Below are positions 1 through 5,540 of a stretch of 6,135 bases of DNA, in pieces. The notes beneath the pieces are model-generated. The model was not told the DNA's origin and searched no databases. It saw nothing but the letters and a program-made list of their open reading frames with translations. A program made the position numbers and the translations under genes. Position 1 is the first letter of the stretch, and each line of letters opens with the position of its first letter. The stretch is taken from contig OMRF01000300.1 of assembly GCA_900313435.1 (NCBI GenBank), forward strand, positions 1 through 6,135, given 5' to 3'. The DNA comes from an uncultured Lachnospiraceae bacterium (lineage in GTDB: Bacteria; Bacillota; Clostridia; Lachnospirales; Lachnospiraceae).

Positions 1-1303
1 CAAGATAACCGCCCTCGTTTTCGCGATCATCCTGTGGTTTTTTGTAGTGAGCGTGAATGACCCCGACAATACCAGAACGATGATCGTTCCGGTACAGGTT
101 GTGAATGCTGATGTTCTTGAGGAAACCAATGAATATTATGTTCTTTCGGGAAAGACTACTGTCACCTTCCAGGTGACGGGAAAGAGATCGGTGCTCGACA
201 GGCTGACTGCGTCGAGTTTTTCCGCTACAGCCGACATGAACAATCTTGACCGGGAGAATTCAAGGATACCGATAGAGATACAGACCCTGTCCAATGCCTC
301 TTCCGTTACTCTTTCCACAAAGTCGAAATATCTTGATGTAACGATAGGACAGAAGAAGGACAAGAAACTCGTTATCTCCGGAATAGCGAAAGGGACTCCT
401 GCTGACGGTTTTGCAGTGGCCGATGTAGATGTAGCCCCGAATATCATAAGGATAAACGGACCTTCGGATATCATAAACAGGGTGGTCACCGCGGCAGCTT
501 ATGTGGATGTGGAGGGAATGTCCTCTACCATCTCGGAGTCAGTGGTGGTGAAACTCCTTGATGAAAACGGAAGTGAGGTGGAATCCTCCTTCCTCGATAC
601 AAACCTCACGGCAGTCGAAGTAACTGCGGATATAAAGCCGATCAAATCGGTAGCGATCCTGGTAGAGACAAAGGGAGAGTTGAAGGAGGGACTCGCTCTC
701 GGCGAGATCACCGCCGAGCCTGACAGGGTCACGGTTATTGGACCAAGCGCTGTTTTGAATGATCTCACAGAGATTGTTGTTCCTCCGTCGGTGATCGACC
801 TTAGCACGATCACAAAGAATTTTGAGACTACCGTAGATATTAGCGCCTACCTTCCTTCAGGAGTGTCTCTGCAGAATCAGAAGCAAAGCTCGATAAAGAT
901 CAGGGTGACGGTACTCGACAGAGTCAAGAAGACCTTTGAGATACCCGCGGCAAACTTTACCTTCACGAACGTAGAACCCGGCATGAAAGCAACACTTCAG
1001 GAGTCGAAACTGTCTGTAGAGATATCCGGACTCGAGGCGGATCTTGAAAAGCTGAAGGCTTCCGATATCACAGGCTCCATCGACTGCAGCGGACTTACGG
1101 AGGGAAGCCACAAGGTGAATGTCAAGCTGAACCTCAATTCGGAATTCACGGCTTCCACGGTTACGGGAGATGTAATGATAAGCCCGGGTACATCGGCGGA
1201 TACTTCCGGTCAGGGTTCAGGTGGATCGGCTAATTCAGATTCCTCCGGGAATACGGATACATCCGCGTCCTCCGGGACTTCACAAAAAAACTCAGGAAAC
1301 TGA
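1..1303 (+). CDS. cdaR: CdaR-like YbbR-repeat protein, 5' end missing
   Basis: The frame is open to the left edge (first full codon at base 2), so the gene starts upstream. The GTG at 47 is an internal Val codon, because the bases before it encode a hydrophobic helix (ITALVFAIILWFFVVSV), the N-terminal membrane anchor of this family. Four YbbR-like repeats follow. Counting from the codon at 47 they lie at about residues 12-101, 106-196, 199-289 and 293-379. Repeats 2 and 3 show the family pattern 'P-x-x-V/I-x-V/I-x-G-P' (APNIIRINGP, EPDRVTVIGP). A Ser/Gly/Thr-rich low-complexity tail ends the protein, probably exposed outside the membrane. In Firmicutes CdaR is anchored next to the diadenylate cyclase CdaA, usually encoded just upstream, and modulates c-di-AMP synthesis. 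The four-repeat layout matches that of B. subtilis CdaR as I know it. The usual downstream partner glmM is absent here; an HPr gene follows after 16 bases. The family call is strong; the link to CdaA is inferred, because the upstream gene is outside the window. Confidence 0.88.
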   Translation, partial: KITALVFAIILWFFVVSVNDPDNTRTMIVPVQVVNADVLEETNEYYVLSGKTTVTFQVTGKRSVLDRLTASSFSATADMNNLDRENSRIPIEIQTLSNASSVTLSTKSKYLDVTIGQKKDKKLVISGIAKGTPADGFAVADVDVAPNIIRINGPSDIINRVVTAAAYVDVEGMSSTISESVVVKLLDENGSEVESSFLDTNLTAVEVTADIKPIKSVAILVETKGELKEGLALGEITAEPDRVTVIGPSAVLNDLTEIVVPPSVIDLSTITKNFETTVDISAYLPSGVSLQNQKQSSIKIRVTVLDRVKKTFEIPAANFTFTNVEPGMKATLQESKLSVEISGLEADLEKLKASDITGSIDCSGLTEGSHKVNVKLNLNSEFTASTVTGDVMISPGTSADTSGQGSGGSANSDSSGNTDTSASSGTSQKNSGN

Positions 1304-1319
1304 AAGAGGACAGTGAAGA

Positions 1320-1595
1320 ATGATAAAGAAACAATTCGAGATAAAGAATCCTACCGGACTTCACATTCGCCCCGCAAGCCTTCTCTGCGAGGAAGCCATG
1401 AACCACCGGTCACATATCACATTTGTTTACGGCGGCAACAATAGCGAAGCAAACTGTAAATCGATGCTTTCCATACTTGGCGCATGCGTTCGCTCGGGAG
1501 ACTCTATAGAGCTATGCTGTGACGGTGAAGATGAGGAAGAGGCGATGAAAAAGATCGGGGAACTGATAGAAACAGGTTTTGGCGAAAAGGCTTAA
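1320..1595 (+). CDS. HPr-family phosphocarrier protein
   Basis: This 91-residue protein has the normal HPr length. The active-site motif is G13-L-H15-I-R17-P-A, with the His phosphorylated by enzyme I and the partner Arg. The regulatory segment is C46-K-S48-M-L-S-I-L-G; Ser48 aligns with Ser46 of B. subtilis HPr, the HPr-kinase target, after a two-residue insertion in the preceding loop. Retaining His15 argues against a Crh-type protein. HPr carries phosphate to PTS sugar permeases, and in Firmicutes its Ser-phosphorylated form is a co-repressor with CcpA. An AAAGAGGA site at 1303-1310 sits 9 bases before the ATG. The gene begins 16 bases after cdaR and is followed 26 bases later by rmlD; no PTS gene is in view, so this may be a second, regulatory HPr rather than the main ptsH. 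It is unusually rich in cysteine (C23, C46, C56, C66, C67). Family certain, specific role unknown. Confidence 0.9.
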   Translation: MIKKQFEIKNPTGLHIRPASLLCEEAMNHRSHITFVYGGNNSEANCKSMLSILGACVRSGDSIELCCDGEDEEEAMKKIGELIETGFGEKA

Positions 1596-1621
1596 AGATC
1601 AAAAGTATCAGGAGAAGGAAA

Positions 1622-2497
1622 ATGAAAAAGAAGATTCTTATCACAGGGGCACTCGGTCAGCTTGGAAGAGCCGTAAAAAAAGAATTTGAGGGCGAAGCGG
1701 ACTTTGTCCTTACTGACATGGTGGAGAGTGACGGAGTCAAGGCTCTTGACATATCGGATATGGAACTTTTGAACAGGACCTTCGATGAGGAGGGACCTGA
1801 CTTAGTCATCAACTGCGCAGCGTTTACAAACGTGGACGGCTGTGAGAAGGAGGAGGACAAGGCATTTATCGCTAATGCCATAGGTCCCAGGAATCTTGCA
1901 ATAGTATCCGAGAAGTATGGTGCGAAGCTCATCCATATCTCAACGGATTATGTATTCAGCGGGAACTCCGATCATCCCCTGATCGAGACGGATGAGCCCT
2001 CTCCTGTATCTGCCTACGGCAGAACGAAGCTTGCCGGTGAGAGATTCGTGGAATGGTTTTCCACTCGCTTTTTCATTCTCCGTACAGCCTGGCTTTACGG
2101 CGAAGGAAAGAATTTCGTAAGGACTATGCTCTCTCTTTCAACGAACCACGACGAGGTCTCGGTCGTATCAGATCAGCTCGGGACTCCGACCAGCGCGAAA
2201 GAACTTGCCAGGATGATACATTTTCTTGAGCCTACGGAAAACTACGGCCTCTTCCATGCTACCTGCGAGGGTGACACGAACTGGGCGGACTTTACGGAGG
2301 AGATATTCAGGCAAAAGGGTATAAAGACAAAGGTGAACCATGTGACGAGCGAGGAATACAAGCGCATGAATCCTGCTTCGGCAGACAGACCGCATTATTC
2401 CATACTCGAAGACAGAATGATAAAGCTTACATCGGACTTTCGGATGAAGGAGTGGAAGGAAGCGTTAAGCGATTATCTTTCAACGGAAGGACAATGA
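1622..2497 (+). CDS. rfbD: dTDP-4-dehydrorhamnose reductase (RmlD/RfbD)
   Basis: This enzyme catalyses the NAD(P)H-dependent reduction of dTDP-4-dehydro-L-rhamnose to dTDP-L-rhamnose, the last step of the pathway, in the cytoplasm. The 291 residues match the family length. Visible motifs of the extended short-chain dehydrogenase fold are the dinucleotide-binding T8-G9-A-L-G12-Q-L-G15, the strand INCAAFTNVDGCE (63-75), ISTDYVFSG (106-114), the catalytic Y132-G-R-T-K136, the RTAWLYG segment (154-160), the VVSDQLGTPTSAKELA segment (181-196) and the C-terminal RPHYSILED (256-264), which is typical of RmlD. The ATG follows AGGAG at 1610-1614 with a 7-base spacer. It shares a product line with rmlC at 4466-5038, but the two are separated by a glycosyltransferase-like gene and glf. 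The next gene starts 4 bases after its stop, and that gene's GGAAGGA ribosome site lies inside the rfbD 3' end, suggesting coupled translation. Confidence 0.95.
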   Translation: MKKKILITGALGQLGRAVKKEFEGEADFVLTDMVESDGVKALDISDMELLNRTFDEEGPDLVINCAAFTNVDGCEKEEDKAFIANAIGPRNLAIVSEKYGAKLIHISTDYVFSGNSDHPLIETDEPSPVSAYGRTKLAGERFVEWFSTRFFILRTAWLYGEGKNFVRTMLSLSTNHDEVSVVSDQLGTPTSAKELARMIHFLEPTENYGLFHATCEGDTNWADFTEEIFRQKGIKTKVNHVTSEEYKRMNPASADRPHYSILEDRMIKLTSDFRMKEWKEALSDYLSTEGQ

Positions 2498-2501
2498 TGA
2501 G

Positions 2502-3308
2502 ATGTATAGCAGCACAGGTGAAAGCATTAATACGCCGGCGGGTGTCAGAAATGACGCTTCGCCGGCTGTTTCGGTAATCAGCGGGGATTATACCGGGATG
2601 AACGAGGCCATAAAGGGACTTCAGACGGAGTATGTGGTCTTTCTGGAAAAGGGTGCCAGCCTCTGTGATAACGCGCTTTCGCGCCTTCTGAAAAGTGTCC
2701 GTGGCGTCGGAATGGCATTCTGCGGGTACGAATCACCTTCCGAGGAAAGCCCGGAAACGGTAAGGCGCGTCCTTTCCTCCCCGGATATGGCATGCAGGCT
2801 CTTTTTCAGGCTTCATGACGAGAGCATGGTGAGCAACAAGCTTTTCAGAACCTCGATCATCAAAAAGCACGGCCTTTTCTTTGAACCCTCCTTTAAGAGT
2901 GAGTGTTCATGCGCTTTTCTGGCATCATATCTGATGTACTGCAAAAACGCACGTTTCATACCGGAGAGGCTTGTCAGAATGAGCGATGATGAGGGTGGCG
3001 GCTTCGAAGAAACGGCAGAGTCCCTTAAAGGCTTTTCGTATATGAGGAAGCTGTTCAAAAAGAAGGCGGCTTTTTCGGACGCACTATATTACTGCGGGGA
3101 ATATATGTCGGATGTCATATTTTCCCTCTACAGCGAGATGGTGAATGACGGGGAAGAAAATGAGGCGCTTTATAGGAACTCCGTTTTCAGGGAGTTCGCG
3201 AGAAAACTTCCGCTGATCGTAGAAAAGCCGAATGACAAGGAGTCTCTTTATTATTACAAAGCGATATTAAGATACGGATTTACAGGGAGAGTGGATTATG
3301 AAATATGA
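2502..3308 (+). CDS. Truncated, degenerate family 2 glycosyltransferase-like protein
   Basis: This 268-residue protein resembles the middle and C-terminal parts of GT-A, family 2 glycosyltransferases. Residues 26-54 (ISGDYTGMNEAI..., then YVVFLEKGASL) align by eye with the usual 'N-x-G-x-x-x-A-R-N-x-G...GEYIxFLDSDDxL' stretch. SNKLFR (111-116) and SECSCAFLASYL (133-144) match the acceptor-side 'SNKLFR...ED..F...Y' stretch, and ARFIPERLVRM (150-160) matches its end. Two things are missing. The N-terminal 70 or so residues with the nucleotide-binding DDGSTD strand are absent, and the metal-binding DxD is replaced by E49-K-G. The E-D pair is also E134-C. Catalysis by the normal GT2 mechanism therefore looks unlikely. 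The frame is otherwise intact and its codon use is like its neighbours. The start ATG has GGAAGGA at 2485-2491 (10-base spacer), and the end overlaps glf by 11 bases, so it seems to be expressed. It could be a partner or pseudoenzyme of a real transferase, or a decaying gene. No specific function can be assigned. Confidence 0.65.
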   Translation: MYSSTGESINTPAGVRNDASPAVSVISGDYTGMNEAIKGLQTEYVVFLEKGASLCDNALSRLLKSVRGVGMAFCGYESPSEESPETVRRVLSSPDMACRLFFRLHDESMVSNKLFRTSIIKKHGLFFEPSFKSECSCAFLASYLMYCKNARFIPERLVRMSDDEGGGFEETAESLKGFSYMRKLFKKKAAFSDALYYCGEYMSDVIFSLYSEMVNDGEENEALYRNSVFREFARKLPLIVEKPNDKESLYYYKAILRYGFTGRVDYEI

Positions 3309-4416
3309 TTATCTGATTGTTGGCGCGGGACTTTTCGGAGCGGCTTTTTCTTTCGCGGTCAGTGAAAAGGGAAAGAAGTGCCTTGTCATAGACAGGCGGG
3401 ATCATATCGCGGGAAACGCATACACTAAAGAGGAGAGCGGGATCAATGTCCATGTGTACGGCGCTCATATCTTCCATACCTCGGATAAAAAGGTCTGGGA
3501 CTTTGTTAACCGTTTTTCGGAATTCAATAATTACATCAATTCTCCCATAGCCATATACAAAGACGAGCTTTACAACCTCCCCTTCAACATGAACACCTTC
3601 TCGAAGCTTTGGAATATCAGGACTCCTAAGGAGGCAAAGGACATCATAGCAAAACAGATATCCGGCCTCGATATAAAGGAACCGAAAAATCTTGAGGAGC
3701 AGGCGCTTTCCCTTGTGGGAACCGATGTCTACGAAAAGCTGATAAAGGGCTATACGAAAAAGCAGTGGGGACGCGACTGCAAAGACCTTCCGGCCTTCAT
3801 CATAAAGAGGCTTCCCTTGAGATTTACCTATGACAACAATTATTTTTCCGACCGCTATCAGGGGATCCCTATCGGAGGCTACACGAGGCTTGCACAAAAA
3901 ATGCTCGCCCCTTCGGAGGTCAGGCTTTCCGAGGATTTCCTGAAGATGAGGCAAAATGACTTTTGTCTTTCATCGGGAGAGAAGATCGAATACGACAAGC
4001 TGATATACACGGGACAGATAGATGAATACTTTGATTATTCCTTCGGTCCACTGGCCTACAGGAGCGTGAGATTTGAGACTGAGTGCCTTCCTGTTGAGAA
4101 TTTCCAGGGGAATGCCGTCGTAAACTATACGGCAGAGGATGTGCCCTACACCAGGGTGATTGAGCACAAGCATTTTGAGATGGCAGAATCTCCCGTCACT
4201 ATCATTTCCCGTGAATACTCATCCGAATGGAAGCAGGGGGACGAGCCTTATTATCCCGTGAATGATGAGAAAAATAACGACCTTTACGAAAAGTATCTTG
4301 AGCTTTCAAAGAAGGAAGATAATACGATATTTGCGGGAAGACTCGGTCAGTACAGATATTATAATATGGATCAGGTCATAGCCGAGGCACTTGCGCTTGC
4401 GGAAAGGTTATCATAA
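3298..4416 (+). CDS. glf: UDP-galactopyranose mutase
   Basis: This flavoenzyme interconverts UDP-galactopyranose and UDP-galactofuranose, the donor for galactofuranose residues in surface glycans; it acts in the cytoplasm. The 372 residues match bacterial Glf. The FAD-binding N-terminus reads YDYLIVGAGLFGA with G9-x-G11-x-x-G14, followed by the acidic ribose-binding end VIDRRDHIAGNAY. VHVYGAHIFHT (51-61), KQWGRD (155-160, with the uridine-stacking Trp157), R171, the block NNYFSDRYQGIPIGGYT (180-196) and YTRVIEHKHF (284-293, with the conserved R286) are all family hallmarks. The C-terminal FAD/substrate block GRLGQYRYYNMDQVI (347-361) contains R348 and Y354, matching the conserved Arg and Tyr that hold the UDP-sugar phosphates. 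No key residue appears lost. The ATG sits 8 bases after AGGGAG (3284-3289), inside the end of the preceding gene. A 49-base gap follows. Confidence 0.96.
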   Translation: MKYDYLIVGAGLFGAAFSFAVSEKGKKCLVIDRRDHIAGNAYTKEESGINVHVYGAHIFHTSDKKVWDFVNRFSEFNNYINSPIAIYKDELYNLPFNMNTFSKLWNIRTPKEAKDIIAKQISGLDIKEPKNLEEQALSLVGTDVYEKLIKGYTKKQWGRDCKDLPAFIIKRLPLRFTYDNNYFSDRYQGIPIGGYTRLAQKMLAPSEVRLSEDFLKMRQNDFCLSSGEKIEYDKLIYTGQIDEYFDYSFGPLAYRSVRFETECLPVENFQGNAVVNYTAEDVPYTRVIEHKHFEMAESPVTIISREYSSEWKQGDEPYYPVNDEKNNDLYEKYLELSKKEDNTIFAGRLGQYRYYNMDQVIAEALALAERLS

Positions 4417-4419
4417 AAT
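4391..4419 (+). promoter_or_regulatory. Possible weak sigma-A-like promoter before rmlC
   Basis: TTGCGC (4391-4396) and TAAAAT (4414-4419) are separated by 17 bases. The second box matches the -10 consensus in five of six positions, the first matches the -35 consensus in only three. It overlaps the end of glf and lies just ahead of the longest gap between genes in the window. An A+T-rich gap can produce this by chance, so this is a guess about an internal promoter for rmlC and the genes after it. Confidence 0.18.
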
Positions 4420-4444
4420 AAAAAGGTTAAGTAATCGCTGACCT

Positions 4445-4455
4445 AAAAGGAGGAT
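4445..4455 (+). promoter_or_regulatory. Strong ribosome binding site of rmlC
   Basis: AAAAGGAGGAT is close to a perfect complement of the 16S rRNA 3' end and is the best Shine-Dalgarno site in the window. The GGAGG core ends 12 bases before the ATG at 4466, slightly further than usual. It fixes that ATG as the start and suggests that rmlC is translated independently of glf. Confidence 0.75.
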
Positions 4456-4465
4456 ATAAAGGGAT

Positions 4466-5038
4466 ATGATCACGGTCGAAAAGAATTGTAACGGTATAGA
4501 AGGTCTTGCGGTAATAGAGCCGAAGGTTTTCGGAGATGAGAGAGGCTATTTCATGGAGACCTACAACAAAAAGGACATGGAGGCAAACGGTCTCTTTTAT
4601 GACTTCGTTCAGGATAATCAGAGTGCTTCAAAAAAATGCGTCCTCAGGGGACTTCATTTTCAGATCAACCACCCCCAGGACAAGCTGGTGAGAGTCATTA
4701 AAGGTGAGGTCTTTGATGTGGCGCTCGATCTCAGGAAAGGGAGCAAAACCTTTGGAAAGTGGTTTGGAGTAAGGCTTTCCGCCGAGAACAAGAAACAGTT
4801 TCTGATACCCAAGAATTTTGCCCACGGCTTTTTAGTGCTTTCCGATGAGGCGGAATTCTGCTACAAGGTCACTGATTTCTACCATCCCAATGATGAGGGA
4901 GGGATCCTCTGGAATGATAAGGATATAGCGATCGACTGGCCGTTCCCTGAGGGGACGGGGGAAAATGATGTCATACTCTCGGACAAGGATAAGGTGAATA
5001 TGACATACAAGGCTTACCTTGAGAGTATAAAGGCTTGA
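4466..5038 (+). CDS. rfbC: dTDP-4-dehydrorhamnose 3,5-epimerase (RmlC/RfbC)
   Basis: This cupin-fold enzyme epimerises C3 and C5 of dTDP-4-dehydro-6-deoxy-D-glucose, giving the substrate of RmlD. The 190 residues fit the family. Visible hallmarks are VFGDERGYFMETY (21-33), QDNQSAS (49-55), VLRGLHFQ (59-66) with catalytic H64, K73 in the QDKLVRVIKGEVFDVALDLR stretch (71-90), FLIPKNFAHGFLVLSD (112-127) with the conserved H120, and CYKVTDFYHP (132-141) with Y133 at the position of the catalytic Tyr. The C-terminal GGILWNDKDIAIDWP and LSDKD (171-175) are also typical; the Asp of LSxKD probably pairs with H64. It has its own strong ribosome site. It is separated from rfbD by two genes, whereas many rhamnose operons keep the four rml genes together. 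The gtrA-like gene starts 10 bases after its stop. Confidence 0.96.
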   Translation: MITVEKNCNGIEGLAVIEPKVFGDERGYFMETYNKKDMEANGLFYDFVQDNQSASKKCVLRGLHFQINHPQDKLVRVIKGEVFDVALDLRKGSKTFGKWFGVRLSAENKKQFLIPKNFAHGFLVLSDEAEFCYKVTDFYHPNDEGGILWNDKDIAIDWPFPEGTGENDVILSDKDKVNMTYKAYLESIKA

Positions 5039-5041
5039 GGG
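5037..5041 (+). promoter_or_regulatory. Ribosome binding site supporting a TTG start
   Basis: GAGGG overlaps the stop codon of rmlC and lies 7 bases before the TTG at 5049, a good spacing. It supports the long form of the GtrA-like protein. A second site, AAGGAG at 5145-5150, lies 6 bases before the in-frame ATG at 5157 and could drive a shorter form. Confidence 0.5.
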
Positions 5042-5048
5042 ACTTCCG

Positions 5049-5540
5049 TTGATAGAGGTAAATGACTTTCTTGACGCCATATTCAATGCCGTCTTCAAAA
5101 AGAGCAAAGGGACAAGGGTAGTCATCCCGATCTATTTCAAGTTGAAGGAGATCATGATGTACGGGATCTTCGGACTCGGGACATTTTTTGTAGCCCTCAT
5201 CACCTATGCGCTCTTTACCGAGACCTTTGGCTGGCCTGTTCTTGTAGGAAACGCCCTTTCATGGGCATTCACCACGCTGTTTGCTTTCCTCACGAACAGG
5301 AAGTGGGTCTTTCCCAGGCATAATCAGGGGGCAAAGGCGTTTTTTATCCAGCTATGGCTTTTCGTTGCGGGAAGGCTGCTTACCCTCGGAATGGAGGAAT
5401 TTCTTCTCTATCTGACCGTAGAGGTCCTGAACTTCCCGAATATGTTGATGAAGCTGCTGGTACAGATTCTGGTCATAACGGCAAATTACCTGTTCAGCAA
5501 GGTACTGGTTTTTAGAACTGCAAGGAAAAGTGATATATGA
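5049..5540 (+). CDS. GtrA-family membrane protein
   Basis: This 163-residue protein has four predicted membrane helices, at about residues 37-56, 62-81, 98-120 and 132-154, as expected for the GtrA family. The family signatures are G39-I-F-G-L-G in helix 1, F80-L-T-N-R-K-W-V-F88 after helix 2 and A145-N-Y-L-F-S-K-V-L-V-F155 at the end of helix 4. Members are thought to help flip undecaprenyl-phosphate-linked sugars or otherwise assist export of cell-surface polysaccharide; the substrate cannot be read from sequence. The start chosen is TTG at 5049, backed by GAGGG and by the charged KLKEIMMY lead-in to helix 1. ATG at 5154 or 5157 would remove 35 or 36 residues and begin right at helix 1. The first 35 residues are cytoplasmic in character. 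The stop overlaps the next start as ATGA, which points to translational coupling. Confidence 0.88.
   Translation: MIEVNDFLDAIFNAVFKKSKGTRVVIPIYFKLKEIMMYGIFGLGTFFVALITYALFTETFGWPVLVGNALSWAFTTLFAFLTNRKWVFPRHNQGAKAFFIQLWLFVAGRLLTLGMEEFLLYLTVEVLNFPNMLMKLLVQILVITANYLFSKVLVFRTARKSDI

Noticed and set aside
47..49. GTG as the start of the CdaR-like gene
   Set aside because: The same frame is open to the left edge and the preceding codons encode the family's N-terminal membrane helix, so the real start is upstream of the window.
1184..1303. Repetitive Ser/Gly/Thr codons at the cdaR 3' end as a tandem repeat array
   Set aside because: The DNA has biased composition but no regular repeated unit; it is a low-complexity protein tail.
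2502..2570. Search for the missing GT2 N-terminal region in other frames just upstream
   Set aside because: The missing part would need roughly 200 bases, but the 3' end of rfbD, which encodes normal family sequence, occupies that space; no DDGSTD-like string was seen.
2497..2580. Short + strand frame starting with the ATG at 2497, overlapping the glycosyltransferase-like gene
   Set aside because: It is only about 27 codons, Arg-rich and without similarity to the missing N-terminal half of a GT2 enzyme, so it is neither a gene nor evidence of a frameshift.
3280..3954. 224-codon open frame on the minus strand
   Set aside because: It lies almost wholly antisense to glf, whose motifs are intact, and its translation shows no recognisable domain. 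It is a by-product of glf codon use.
4424..4444. Hairpin after glf as an intrinsic terminator
   Set aside because: The stem is short, includes a G-U pair and has no run of T after it; the next bases are the rmlC ribosome site.
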